Counted from the first letter of the stretch, positions 16,986 through 24,999 are shown. The stretch is 40,022 nucleotides of DNA from Microcystis aeruginosa W13-11 (GCA_009995705.1 JAADBR010000030.1:1-40022), one strand, 5' to 3'. Notes: generated by a model not told the origin, from the sequence alone. Numbers and translations are program-made.

Positions 16986-17588
16986 TTAATGGTGAATAAT
17001 TAAATGGCGATCACAATCGCTGCTCACCCATCCCTGACGCTGAAATTCCCCTAACAAACGCGTCACCGTTACCCTTGTGGTACCGATAGCATTGGCGAGA
17101 TTTTGATGGGTTAAACGTATCTTTAAACGACTGCCCTGGGCGATTGGTTCTCCCATTTCCCGCTTTAATAACTGTAGTAACTGCTGAAGACGTTCCTCCA
17201 CTCGTTTTAGTCCTGCGATCGCAAGGAGCGATTCCGTTTGTTGTTGACGACGGATCATTTGATTTAACATCATCCTGGTTAATTCCGCCGAATTTTCCAC
17301 TTCGGTGATCGTGTACCATTTTAGGTACAGTTCCGACAAGGCTCTGGCGTGATAAGATTCTAGATGGGTCAAATTTAGTCCGAAAAAGTGGGATGAATGA
17401 ACCCAACCTAGTAAAATTTCCTCTCCACTCTCAGATACTTGACTTAGTTGCGCCATACCCCGATAAACTTGCCAGACTCCATCAGCCACCAGAGGAATAT
17501 TCTCCCCGCGCTCGTAAAAGTGGAGCCGACGACTCTCGCTATAGTCTTCTCGGAAGGGTGAGACGTTGGGATTATAGGTGAGCAACAT
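16986..17588 (-). CDS. Crp/Fnr-family transcription regulator
   Basis: A 200-aa regulator. The N-terminal cyclic-nucleotide-binding-like beta barrel (about 10-100: FYERGENIPL, VYRGMAQLSQVSESGEEILLG in key residues) is followed by a dimer helix (about 105-140) and a winged HTH (about 153-190) with LTHQNLANAIGTTRVTVTRL, close to the NtcA recognition helix. It is not NtcA itself: the barrel differs, and the wing ends SSDCDRHLIIHH. I begin at the ATG at 17588, with AGGAGAAC upstream, rather than the TTG two codons earlier. Effector and targets unknown. Confidence 0.85.
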   Translation of the reverse strand: MLLTYNPNVSPFREDYSESRRLHFYERGENIPLVADGVWQVYRGMAQLSQVSESGEEILLGWVHSSHFFGLNLTHLESYHARALSELYLKWYTITEVENSAELTRMMLNQMIRRQQQTESLLAIAGLKRVEERLQQLLQLLKREMGEPIAQGSRLKIRLTHQNLANAIGTTRVTVTRLLGEFQRQGWVSSDCDRHLIIHH

Positions 17589-17683
17589 GATCAAAGTTCT
17601 CCTAGGCGAGGGGCTAACAATTTTAACCCCACTTTACTGTATCAAGGTAAACATTAGGTAATCCCCAGGTTAACAGTTATCAG

Positions 17684-17736
17684 ACATCAGTTATCAGTTC
17701 ACCGATTAATGTTTACTGATCACTGTTCACTGAAAT
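17684..17736. repeat. Dispersed TTATCAGTTATCAGTTCA / CACTGTTCACTG repeat
   Basis: A palindrome-rich run of ATCAGT/ACTGAT words between the LON-domain gene and the Crp gene. It belongs to the same family as the blocks at 1649 and 18507. Confidence 0.6.
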
Positions 17737-17772
17737 AACATCCTCTCCCGTAGCTGAAAAACCGACAGATTA

Positions 17773-18411
17773 TTAATTTAAAGCATCTTTAAGAGCCGTG
17801 CGAGCGGCCAGATGATTGCGGGTTGAGGTGAGAATTTCCGATTCTCGTTGGAGACGACTGACTGTATCGAGCATTTCTAATAAAGCTTGTTGTTCCCCGG
17901 CCACACCGTAGAGATTACCCGCCACCCAGTAGGATAATTCCAAGGGAAGACTAGGCAAATCGTCGGGGAGTTCAATTTTTTGAGCGGTTAATTTGGCTGA
18001 TAGATGAACCACATCCCGCAGCAGTCGATCCACTTCTTTGGCCAGAGGTCGCAGATCTTGGGTGGTGGGGACATCTTCAATCCACTCCACTAAACCGACA
18101 CGATAGGGTTTTTCCCGGACGTATTCTAGGACACGGAAGCGCTGTTGACCGATGGTGAGAATTTTTAAGCGATCATCTGGAAGACGTTGACAACGGACAA
18201 CTTCGGCACAACTGCCGACTTTAGCGATTTCTCCCGTGGCTGGATCTACCATTAAGACCCCAAAACGGCGATCTTCTTCCAATATCGTATTCATCATAAT
18301 CCGATAGCGAAACTCGAAGATGTGCAGGGGCAGGGGACGACCCGGAAATAAAACAACTTCGGGTAGGGGAAAGAGAGGTAATTCTCTAACGGCAATGGAA
18401 GAAGTGGCCAT
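17773..18411 (-). CDS. LON substrate-binding domain protein
   Basis: The 212-aa protein corresponds to the N-terminal LON (PUA-like) domain of Lon protease without ATPase or protease parts. It starts RELPLFPLPEVVLFPGRPLP and has HIFEFRYRIMMN (about 30-41), FGVLMVD, and a helical end (LLEMLDTVSRLQRESEIL). Such stand-alone LON proteins are conserved in cyanobacteria. Their role (substrate recognition or chaperone-like) is inferred from Lon. No operon partner. Confidence 0.88.
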   Translation of the reverse strand: MATSSIAVRELPLFPLPEVVLFPGRPLPLHIFEFRYRIMMNTILEEDRRFGVLMVDPATGEIAKVGSCAEVVRCQRLPDDRLKILTIGQQRFRVLEYVREKPYRVGLVEWIEDVPTTQDLRPLAKEVDRLLRDVVHLSAKLTAQKIELPDDLPSLPLELSYWVAGNLYGVAGEQQALLEMLDTVSRLQRESEILTSTRNHLAARTALKDALN

Positions 18412-19014
18412 AGGTTTAGTAAAAAAAAACCGATCTTCTCTTATTTTTACACAATCCCCCCTGAACCGCTAGGCAAGGGCAATAGACGGGAGCCGGTCCT
18501 CAGCCTTGAATCAGTAAACAGTTATCAGATGTGAGGTTTCAGTTCACTGATTACTGTTCACTGTTCACTGAAAATACTTCCCTCACTGCTTACTCTGCGA
18601 TCGCTATCTGAGAACATTGCTCATTTTGTCATCTAGATTGCATCTTGCTCGGAAACCTTTGGGTAATCTATGAGTAGAGATACTCAAACCTCCTCTTTAT
18701 TGGTGTTTTCCCGAGAGGTGTAATTTTTTTTTATCATAAACTTTACAATATTTAATAATTGTTGTAACATTAGTTAAATAACCAAGCTTACAACTACGCG
18801 CCATTTATGCCCATAAAATCCATATATAGCCAAAAAAAGACCATAGAGGCAATTAAATAGTCAATGAGATTTCTCTCTATAGTTGAGTAACCACTCACTT
18901 ATCTCTTTACAAAACGAGAAAAAACTCTGATAGCATCTCCTTATACCGCCCTGGGGAAGCAATCTGAAAAACGCCATTAATCCCTGAATATCAACCCTCA
19001 ACCGACGCTCACTC
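18412..19014. promoter_or_regulatory. Long upstream region of the sigma-factor gene
   Basis: This 600-bp gap separates two divergent genes. The first third holds a dispersed CAGT-rich repeat (18507-18571). The rest is AT-rich with runs such as TTACAATATTTAATAATTG and no open frame. It probably carries the sigma gene promoter and a long 5' leader, but I could not pick one promoter with confidence. Confidence 0.35.
18507..18571. repeat. Dispersed CAGT-rich repeat block
   Basis: CAGTAAACAGTTATCAG and ACTGTTCACTGTTCACTG words in the gap before the sigma-factor gene, of the same family as 1649-1752. Confidence 0.6.
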
Positions 19015-19971
19015 ATGAAAACCTCGAAAAACCCCACCGATCCAGTTCGCGCCTATCTCAGAGAAATTGGCCGAGTTCCCCTTCTCAGCCATGAAGAGGA
19101 AATTCTCTACGCGAAACAGGTACAAAGATTAGTTTTTCTGGAAAAAATCAAAGAATCCCTAAGGGCGAAACTCGGCAGCGACCCCAGCGATCGTCAGTGG
19201 TCAGAAGCGGCGGAAATTAGTGAAGAACAACTGCGTCGAGAATTAGGGGCGGGGGATTTCGCCAAACGTAAGATGGTAGAAGCGAACCTGCGTCTAGTGG
19301 TTTCCGTCGCCAAAAAATACCTAAAACGCAATCTAGATCTATTAGATCTGATCCAAGAGGGAACCATTGGGATGCAAAGAGGGGTGGAAAAATTCGATCC
19401 CACCAAAGGCTATCGCTTTTCCACCTATGCCTATTGGTGGATTCGCCAAGCCATCACCCGGGCGATCGCAGAAAAAAGTCGCACCATCCGTCTGCCCATC
19501 CACATCACCGAAAAACTGAATAAAATCAAAAAGGCCCAGCGTCAACTAGCTCAAGATAAAGGTCGCGCCGCCACCATTGCCGAATTAGCTGAGGAATTGG
19601 ACCTAACTCCCAAACAGGTGCGAGACTACTTAGAAAGGTCACGTCAACCCCTTTCCCTTGACTTAAAGGTGGGGGACAATCAAGACACGGAATTAGGGGA
19701 ACTCTTGGAAGATAAGGGACTTTCCCCGGAAGATTACACTGCCCATTCTTCCCTCCAGGTGGACTTAGAAAAACTGATGGCAGACCTCACCCCTCAACAA
19801 AAAGAAGTGATTTCTCTGCGTTTCGGTTTAGATAATGGGCAGCCCCTCACCCTGGCAAAAATTGGCGTTCGACTCAATATTAGTCGTGAACGCGTCCGTC
19901 AGATCGAACGAGAAGCGATCGCTAAACTAAGAAAACGCAAGGCCAAGATCAAAGAATATCTAGCTAGTTAA
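19015..19971 (+). CDS. RNA polymerase group 2 sigma factor (SigB/SigD-type)
   Basis: A 318-aa sigma-70 family protein. Region 1.2 is [20 protein letters not shown] (residues 8-27), region 2 has [20 protein letters not shown] and the promoter-melting [18 protein letters not shown] (about 134-151), region 3 follows (about 175-215), and region 4.2 has the HTH ending [19 protein letters not shown]. It lacks the long region 1.1 of the primary factor SigA and is about as long as the cyanobacterial non-essential group 2 factors SigB-SigE, which respond to stress, light and nitrogen. I cannot fix which paralogue it is. Confidence 0.92.
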   Translation: MKTSKNPTDPVRAYLREIGRVPLLSHEEEILYAKQVQRLVFLEKIKESLRAKLGSDPSDRQWSEAAEISEEQLRRELGAGDFAKRKMVEANLRLVVSVAKKYLKRNLDLLDLIQEGTIGMQRGVEKFDPTKGYRFSTYAYWWIRQAITRAIAEKSRTIRLPIHITEKLNKIKKAQRQLAQDKGRAATIAELAEELDLTPKQVRDYLERSRQPLSLDLKVGDNQDTELGELLEDKGLSPEDYTAHSSLQVDLEKLMADLTPQQKEVISLRFGLDNGQPLTLAKIGVRLNISRERVRQIEREAIAKLRKRKAKIKEYLAS

Positions 19972-20064
19972 GCCATAGATAACCTAGAATTTGGGTCAAA
20001 TTGATCGTCTGGATCACAGCGAGAAAAATGACCCATTTCTAGATTCAGCGGCGACTTTTCTCGG

Positions 20065-20949
20065 CTATTTCTCTACTTCTTCATATTTTTTCAAAAAGAG
20101 AGCTAATTTTTCTTTAGTGGCGACGGGAACAGACTCTAGACGGGTAAGAATAGCGTATTTAAGGGCAGAATGAGCGGCAGAAACGGGGGGATTAGCTGCC
20201 AGACGGCGCACCGTTTCTTGGATAACTTTTTGGGCATTAATAGCGTTATGGTGGAGATTTTCGATCACCATTTCTACGGTGACATGATCGTGATCGGGAT
20301 GCCAACAATCGTAATCGGTAACTAGGGCTAAGGTAGCGTAGGCAATTTCCGCTTCTCGGGCTAACTTTGCCTCGGTTAAATTGGTCATACCGATCACGGT
20401 TGCCCCCCAACTTCTATAGAGATTTGATTCCGCTTTAGTAGAAAAAGCCGGACCCTCCATACAGAGATATGTACCGCCGCGATGCAGGGTAACTTCCGGT
20501 AGGTTTAAACTAGCGCCGGCATCCCCTAAAATGTTGGCTAATTGGGGGCAAATGGGATCACCAAAGGCCACATGGGCAACAATTCCTTCCCCAAAAAAAG
20601 TCGCTATTCTCTCTTTAGTTCTGTCAATAAATTGATCGGGAATGACTAAATCTAGGGGTTTAACTTCGGCTTTTAGGGAACCAACGGCCGAAGCGGAAAT
20701 AATATATTCAACCCCTAATTGTTTGAGAGCGTGAATATTAGCTCGAAAGGGTAATTCGGTCGGTAAAAAATGGTGACTTCTGCCATGACGCGCTAAAAAG
20801 GCAACTTCCGTTCCCTCTAAAGTACCGAGAATTAAAGCATCGGAAGGAGAACCAAAAGGAGTATCGAGGGATACTTCCCGCACATCCTTGAGAGCATCCA
20901 TTTTATACAAACCACTGCCGCCAATGATGCCAATTTTTACCGTCGTCAT
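20065..20949 (-). CDS. mtnP: S-methyl-5'-thioadenosine phosphorylase
   Basis: Cleaves 5'-methylthioadenosine with phosphate to adenine and methylthioribose-1-phosphate in methionine salvage. The 294-aa protein has the phosphate-binding start [40 protein letters not shown] (key residues R54-H59), [18 protein letters not shown] and [18 protein letters not shown], which are hallmark MtnP signatures. The length is normal. It follows the ureB gene on the same strand, about 80 bp apart, but a functional link is not apparent. Confidence 0.93.
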   Translation of the reverse strand: MTTVKIGIIGGSGLYKMDALKDVREVSLDTPFGSPSDALILGTLEGTEVAFLARHGRSHHFLPTELPFRANIHALKQLGVEYIISASAVGSLKAEVKPLDLVIPDQFIDRTKERIATFFGEGIVAHVAFGDPICPQLANILGDAGASLNLPEVTLHRGGTYLCMEGPAFSTKAESNLYRSWGATVIGMTNLTEAKLAREAEIAYATLALVTDYDCWHPDHDHVTVEMVIENLHHNAINAQKVIQETVRRLAANPPVSAAHSALKYAILTRLESVPVATKEKLALFLKKYEEVEK

Positions 20950-21031
20950 AGTCTTGGAAAGAATTAGTTATCGTTGCCTTGATGTTACCACAATTGAGCG
21001 ATCGAACTATGATGATTTTTCCGTCAAGACC

Positions 21032-21358
21032 CTATTTTTTCTTTTTCTTGCCTTTGAGAGAACCATTAATTAAACCATTAAAGCCGTAAATTTCTTCAGT
21101 TCCCGCAATGGCAACTAACTCCACCTCTTTCGTGTCTCCCGGTTCAAATCTAACGGATGTACCTGCGGGAATATTCAGATGGGTTCCTTTGGTTAATTCT
21201 CTCTGGAACTCCAGGGCCTGGTTAACTTCATAAAAATGATAGTGGGAACCAACTTGGATCGGTCGATCGCCTGTATTAGCCACAGAAATACGCAGGGTGT
21301 CGCGACCGACATTAATCTCGATCGCTCCGGATGGTGTGATAATTTCTCCCGGAATCAT
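21032..21358 (-). CDS. ureB: Urease beta subunit
   Basis: A 108-aa structural subunit of nickel urease, with the typical MIPGEI start, [17 protein letters not shown] and [17 protein letters not shown]. The C-terminal lysine tail (KGKKKKK) is normal for some cyanobacterial UreB. It starts 19 bp after ureA. ureC does not follow in this window: mtnP is next. Confidence 0.95.
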   Translation of the reverse strand: MIPGEIITPSGAIEINVGRDTLRISVANTGDRPIQVGSHYHFYEVNQALEFQRELTKGTHLNIPAGTSVRFEPGDTKEVELVAIAGTEEIYGFNGLINGSLKGKKKKK

Positions 21359-21377
21359 AACTGCTAAAAATCTCCTG

Positions 21378-21680
21378 TTAATGAATGGGATTGTGAACGG
21401 TAACTAATTTAGTACCATCGGGAAAAGTCGCTTCGATCTGCACTTCTGTAATCATTTCCGGGATGCCTTCCATTACCTCCTCGCGAGTTAACAAAGTGGT
21501 GCCGTAACTCATCAATTCAGCGACGCTACGACCTTCCCTTGCACCTTCGAGAATGGCTGCGCTAATATAGGCGATCGCTTCGGGATAATTTAACTTGATA
21601 CCACGGTTTTTGCGTCTTTCGGCGAGCAGTGCTGCCGTGAAAATGAGTAATTTATCTTTTTCTTGGGGCGAAAGTTGCAT
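21378..21680 (-). CDS. ureA: Urease gamma subunit
   Basis: The 100-aa gamma subunit begins [20 protein letters not shown] and has [20 protein letters not shown] and [17 protein letters not shown], all standard. I set the start at 21680. Extending to 21749 would add 23 residues that UreA does not have. It is the first gene of a ureAB pair that lacks the catalytic ureC nearby. Confidence 0.95.
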
Positions 21681-21764
21681 AGATGGGCCTTTTTTCACAC
21701 AGATGCCTAGAGTTATTGTAGTTCTTGGCGGGATAGTTGTAGCGATCAAGTTGTGAAATTTTAT

Positions 21765-21953
21765 TTACTTAGCCCCGATTGCAGTGGGGTCTATTGTGAC
21801 TTTAGCAGTGGTAGAATGAGCAGCGAAAGTCACTGTCCCGGTTTTACTGGTGAAAGTTGCTGCACCGCTTTGGGTGTAGTCTGTACTAAATGTCGCTGTC
21901 CCCCCGACTGTATAGTTGACGGTTAAAGCATCGGTTGTTACTCCGCTACGGAT
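21765..21953 (-). pseudogene. C-terminal scrap of a Calx-beta repeat protein
   Basis: The minus strand encodes about 60 residues ending in a stop: TTDALTVNYTVGGTATFSTD, then YTQSGAATFTSKTGTVTF. This is the Calx-beta repeat pattern of large secreted or adhesive proteins. No upstream frame continues it past 21953. It is probably a gene end left by the rearrangement whose other side begins at 21978. Confidence 0.6.
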
Positions 21954-21977
21954 TTAGTATAGGTTCTTGAATCGGCC

Positions 21978-22466
21978 GTTTATAATGCCGAACTCACTTG
22001 TCAATCTGCTCATGAAAAAGGATTAGTAATCACCCGTAGCTGGACTCCATCCGTTACCTTGGTATATGATGACGGTAAGCAGGGTGATAGTTTAGAAAAA
22101 ATTGTCAAAGAATCTCCTCAAATTCAAGTCCCCATCGATCGTTTAATCTTGAAAAAGAATAATGAGGGAAATTACACAAATCAATACGCTAATGTGTATG
22201 TGTACGAATGGATTTACGACAAGGAAGAAACTCGATATAAGTTAGAACCTTTAAAATATTGGGGATGTGCCTACAGTAAAGACATGGTGATCAAAGTCTG
22301 TGCAGTTCAGGGGGGAGCCATATATGATCATAAATTAGGGTTTAAGGACTTGCCTGAAGTTTTTATTAAATGGAGACCAAATGGCTATCAAGAAAGACTT
22401 CAGTATAACCCCACAAAAGATAGAGCAGTAGTGATTAACTACACTTCTGCTCTAACACGAGATTGA
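21978..22466 (+). pseudogene. Duplicated 3' fragment of cas3
   Basis: Corresponds to codons 748-917 of the cas3 at 29335-32088 (compare CLY-free stretch EWIYDKEETRYKLEPLKYWG and GYQERLQYNPTKDR). It still reads open to its stop but has no helicase, HD domain or proper start. An in-frame 24-bp deletion removes the eight codons SDSFEPYS. It is followed, as in the intact operon, by a Uma2 gene and the start of cas6, so it marks a decayed duplicate of the cas operon. Confidence 0.9.
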
Positions 22467-22513
22467 TTTTTATCTGGCGCGGGATATGTTCACTACACTA
22501 GAAACTATATACT

Positions 22514-23080
22514 ATGACTCTGATCTCTTCTAAATCCCTCACTTTACCAGAATTTCTCTCCCTAACCGCTCCCGATGGCGATATTACCTATGAATTAGTC
22601 GATGGAGAAGCGATCCCGAAAATGTCACCAAAATTCTTTCATTCTCGTTTAACTCTGGCTTTATCTTCCATACTCGATCACTGGAATCAAGGACGGGGAG
22701 AAGTGGGAATCGAATGGGCAATTATTCTAAGCAAAAACGATCGAGATTGGTGTCCCGTTCCCGATCTTCTCTATGTCTCCCCAGAAAGGTTAGGAGATAT
22801 TCCCCTCACCGATGAAGCTTGTCCCGTTCCCCCGGAATTAGTCATCGAAATTATTTCTCCTGAACAATCCTTCAGCAGCCTGAGCGAAAAAGCCGTGGCC
22901 TACCTAAAAGCGGGAGTCAGTCGCGTCTGGATCGTCGATCCCCGGGCCAAGCAGATCACGATTTTCTATCCCGACGCACCCCCGGCGATTAAAAAAGGCG
23001 ATGACGAAATTAGCGATATTCTTCTTCCCGATTTAACCCTAACTCCCAGACAAATTTTTGCCAAGGCCCGATTAAGTTAA
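22514..23080 (+). CDS. Uma2 family (DUF820) putative endonuclease, copy 1
   Basis: A 188-aa Uma2 protein, a PD-(D/E)xK-like fold that is highly expanded in cyanobacteria. Visible motifs: ITYELVDGEAIPKMSP (residues about 20-35), WCPVPDLLYVSPERL, PELVIEIISPEQSFSSLSEK (Asp/Glu and ExxS-type catalytic strand), and GVSRVWIVDPRAKQITIFYP. It is almost identical to the gene at 32136, differing at a handful of residues near positions 35-60 and 90. It lies between the cas3 fragment and a cas6 fragment. Substrate unknown. Confidence 0.9.
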   Translation: MTLISSKSLTLPEFLSLTAPDGDITYELVDGEAIPKMSPKFFHSRLTLALSSILDHWNQGRGEVGIEWAIILSKNDRDWCPVPDLLYVSPERLGDIPLTDEACPVPPELVIEIISPEQSFSSLSEKAVAYLKAGVSRVWIVDPRAKQITIFYPDAPPAIKKGDDEISDILLPDLTLTPRQIFAKARLS

Positions 23081-23173
23081 TGCCCTACAGTCTCGTTCTC
23101 AATCTCACCCCTCGATCGCCTATCTATCGAAATTTTCTCACCGGACGACACCTTCAGGCGCTATTCCTTACCC
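23080..23173 (+). pseudogene. 5' fragment of cas6
   Basis: The first 31 or so codons match cas6 at 32702 (MPYSLVLNLTPRSPIY, LTGRHL, ALFLT). The similarity stops abruptly at 23173, after which an unrelated frame reads HEVIGYDVINMPPVSLIRNV and ends. The 1-bp TAATG overlap with Uma2 is preserved. Confidence 0.88.
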
Positions 23174-23322
23174 ATGAGGTGATTGGCTACGATGTGATCA
23201 ATATGCCACCGGTTAGTCTAATCCGTAATGTACGAATGCGCGGGGAATATTAGCAAATAAGCGATCGCCCCGATCTGAAAATTCCCGCTCGATTGTCCTA
23301 TCACTTCGGTTGAAAATTGACC

Positions 23323-23397
23323 ATGACTCTGATCTCTTCTAAACCGCTCACTTTACCAGAATTTCTCTCGCTAACCGCTCCCGATGGCGATATTACC
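23323..23397 (+). pseudogene. 5' fragment of a third Uma2 copy
   Basis: Twenty-five codons (MTLISSKPLTLPEFLSLTAP and on to DGDIT) match the start of both Uma2 genes and then break off 15 bp before the stop of the convergent WYL gene. A further sign of repeated duplication and deletion here. Confidence 0.8.
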
Positions 23398-23412
23398 GTC
23401 GCATCGCACACC

Positions 23413-24249
23413 TTACCCCGATTCGTACTGTTGGCGAGATTTAAATAACATTTGTTTGATCCGGTTGCGTAATGGCTCTGGTGTAAGTACAATACAGCGA
23501 TCTCCGTAGGGTAAAATCTCCCGAATTAACCAAAAAGGACTAGAGACTTTACGGGTTATAATCCTTTTTCCGTTTACCTCTCGGTCGTCGATATCCCTTG
23601 CCTTCCTTTCATAGGCCTTCACGAGGTCTTTTTCTAACTGTAATTGTACTTCTATAAAATCGAGACTGTCTCGCCATGGTTCTTCGATCGGAATCAGGCT
23701 TTGAATACGAGAGAATTTAAGACAGCGATTGTGAACAAGTTCGGGAAAGTCTCGCCTATCTTCTTCTGGCAGGTCCTCAGTTTCCTCACACCAGACCTCC
23801 AGATAGAATTCTTTTTCCCGAAACATGATCTCGGCACAGCGAACGGTAAATTCTAGGGTCTGTCCCTGAGAATTTTTGTACATTACCCGAAAAGCTTGCC
23901 GGTCATGGATATAGCACTCCACCGTGAGCCGCCAATCGCGATCGTACTGACTCACCTGTTCGGAAATCTCCCGACGCTCTTGAGGGGAGAGATTTCCCCT
24001 CTCTAAAAGAAAATTAGAAAGAGTCTGGGCCGGTTCGATGTGACCCGATCGCACCAGAAGGTCGATCGCTTTCTTGATCGCTTCGACCCGCTTTGCCGAG
24101 AGGGTAAAGGGTTCACCGATCTCCAGTTCCCCTTCGACGATGGCGGCGATCAGACCTGACGGACTAGGACTTTTCCCCCACAAGATGTTAAAACGTCGGG
24201 CGATCGCCTCTAGCTTCTCCTTCGTGCCGGGAAGAATTGACAGTGTCAT
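23413..24249 (-). CDS. WYL-domain regulator of the I-D cas operon
   Basis: A 278-aa protein that reads as a short N-terminal DNA-binding part (about 1-80, TMTLSILPGTKEKLEAIARR) plus a WYL-type sensing domain (about 105-215: CYIHDRQAFRVMYKNSQGQT, VRCAEIMFREKEFYLEVWC) and the WCX-like end. A WYL protein gene is divergently linked to the type I-D operon in Synechocystis 6803, where it represses that operon, so the same role is likely here. I use the ATG at 24249; a GTG seven codons upstream is possible. It faces away from cas10d across an 840-bp regulatory gap. Confidence 0.75.
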   Translation of the reverse strand: MTLSILPGTKEKLEAIARRFNILWGKSPSPSGLIAAIVEGELEIGEPFTLSAKRVEAIKKAIDLLVRSGHIEPAQTLSNFLLERGNLSPQERREISEQVSQYDRDWRLTVECYIHDRQAFRVMYKNSQGQTLEFTVRCAEIMFREKEFYLEVWCEETEDLPEEDRRDFPELVHNRCLKFSRIQSLIPIEEPWRDSLDFIEVQLQLEKDLVKAYERKARDIDDREVNGKRIITRKVSSPFWLIREILPYGDRCIVLTPEPLRNRIKQMLFKSRQQYESG

Positions 24250-24283
24250 TGTTTCTTTTTTGCGGTTCACCTTAAAAATATAC

Positions 24284-24312
24284 TTGCAGTTTTGGAATAT
24301 TTGTGCTACAAT
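24284..24312 (+). promoter_or_regulatory. Sigma-70-like promoter facing the cas leader
   Basis: TTGCAG (24284-24289) and TACAAT (24307-24312) are separated by exactly 17 bp. The transcript would run across the 24330-24700 region toward cas10d. Confidence 0.5.
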
Positions 24313-24324
24313 ACCTATATTGTA
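24307..24324. promoter_or_regulatory. Palindromic operator candidate
   Basis: TACAATACCTATATTGTA is an inverted repeat of two 7-bp arms (TACAATA/TATTGTA) with a 4-bp centre. It overlaps the -10 box of the 24284 promoter and lies 58 bp upstream of the WYL start, which is where an autoregulating WYL repressor would bind. Confidence 0.45.
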
Positions 24325-24564
24325 ATGATAAATGAGGGCAAAAAGTTATGGTAAGAGGAAATGAGGGGGATATACCACTGACGATGGTTCTGCGTCCGTG
24401 TAACCTTTTGTCGAGAACTCAGAAAATACTGATCAGCATGGTGTCACCGCCACATCTTTGTGGGGAGTTCAGGCGATCTAAAACGGCAGATATCTGGAGT
24501 GAACAAAAGGAGACAGAGTAGCATGGACAACCTCATAGACAAAGATCGCATATTGCCCTGTCTG

Positions 24565-24658
24565 GCTTCCATCCCTATTAGGGATTCGATGAAAAGGCTA
24601 AACAGTAGCCTCAATACTTGTGACGTTTCAATCCCTCTTAGTATCAGGGGTTCAGTGA
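24565..24658 (-). ncRNA. Candidate CreR/CreA-like crRNA mimic (two degenerate repeats and a spacer-like segment)
   Basis: Read on the minus strand, psi-repeat 1 (24658-24625) ends AGGGATTGAAAC, identical to the last 12 bases of the array repeat, so it keeps the 8-nt handle ATTGAAAC. Its hairpin loop is enlarged. A unique segment of about 32 nt follows (24624-24593), beginning GTCACAAGTATTGAGGC. Psi-repeat 2 (24592-24565) matches 18 of the last 22 repeat bases around CCCTAATAGGGAT. Both psi-repeats share TCA..GAA.CCCT.AT upstream, so they are homologous. CreR/CreA guides in other CRISPR types have this build. It lies between the WYL gene and cas10d, antisense to cas. The alternative is a decayed mini-array. 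Confidence in the repeats is high and in function moderate. Confidence 0.6.
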
Positions 24659-24664
24659 TCGATC

Positions 24665-24673
24665 ATCTTACCA
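24665..24673 (-). promoter_or_regulatory. Extended -10 promoter for the crRNA mimic
   Basis: TGGTAAGAT on the minus strand has an extended -10 form (TGn before TAAGAT), with no good -35. Initiation about 7 nt downstream would fall at about 24656-24658, the first bases of psi-repeat 1. Confidence 0.4.
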
Positions 24674-24705
24674 TGATATGCTTAAGAGAATGATTTGCTT
24701 TTGCT

Positions 24706-24724
24706 GCCTCAGACTTGTTACGAC
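24706..24724 (-). promoter_or_regulatory. Candidate target site of the crRNA mimic, with GTC PAM
   Basis: On the minus strand the order is GTC (24724-24722) then GTAACAAGTCTGAGGC. The spacer-like segment reads GTCACAAGTATTGAGGC: 8 of the first 9 bases match, and GAGGC also matches after a 1-nt shift. GTN is the known type I-D PAM. The seed covers the -35 box of the promoter at 24715. Confidence 0.5.
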
Positions 24725-24743
24725 GTGAACAGTGAGCTATATT
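24715..24743 (+). promoter_or_regulatory. Likely main cas operon promoter
   Basis: TTGTTA (24715-24720) and TATATT (24738-24743) lie 17 bp apart, close to the sigma-70 consensus, and face cas10d 340 bp away. It is the best promoter nearest the operon. Confidence 0.55.
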
Positions 24744-24756
24744 AAAAGAAGCCGTT

Positions 24757-24814
24757 TGGGGTCGGCTATCTATAGAAAAATTTATGTACTTGCATTATAG
24801 CAAAGCTGACCCCA
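24757..24814 (+). promoter_or_regulatory. Hairpin in the cas 5' leader
   Basis: TGGGGTCGGCT (24757-24767) pairs with AGCTGACCCCA (24804-24814), with one G-U pair, and a second inner stem CTATA/TATAG. It starts about 7 nt after the predicted transcription start and may affect RNA stability or readthrough. Confidence 0.5.
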
Positions 24815-24855
24815 GATGGATACCCACGTCAATAAAAATAAAATGGAGGTCAGTG

Positions 24856-24999
24856 ATGCCTAATTTTGACGATATTTACCAGCAAATCGAGCGTCTTCAA
24901 GACCAAATCGAACGTTTTCAGTGCCAAATCAAAGAACTGAGGCAGTCTCCAGTCTTGGATTCTGAAGGCGAAGTCAGAATTTTCGCTGATTTAACCTAG
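24856..24999 (+). CDS. 47-aa coiled-coil peptide in the cas leader
   Basis: This short reading frame has a near-ideal GGAGGT ribosome site 6 bp before its ATG. The peptide (MPNFDDIYQQIERLQDQIER, then QCQIKELRQS) has a clear heptad pattern over residues 6-33 and an acidic tail. I know of no family. It is 84 bp upstream of cas10d, same strand, and would be the first gene of the cas transcript. It could be an accessory or regulatory peptide, a leader peptide, or chance. Confidence 0.5.
   Translation: MPNFDDIYQQIERLQDQIERFQCQIKELRQSPVLDSEGEVRIFADLT

Noticed and set aside
16986..17588. NtcA as identity of the Crp/Fnr protein
   Set aside because: The recognition helix is close, but the N-terminal barrel and C-terminus differ from NtcA.
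24565..24658. Ordinary remnant of a second CRISPR array
   Set aside because: Not excluded, but the intact handle, promoter placement, and PAM-adjacent seed match to the cas promoter fit a regulatory guide better.
24523..24693. 56-codon + strand frame with AAAGGAG upstream, over the psi-repeats
   Set aside because: Its two similar segments (SIPIRDS and SIPLSIRGS) are just antisense readings of the two degenerate repeats, so coding is unlikely. A small toxin could still be considered.
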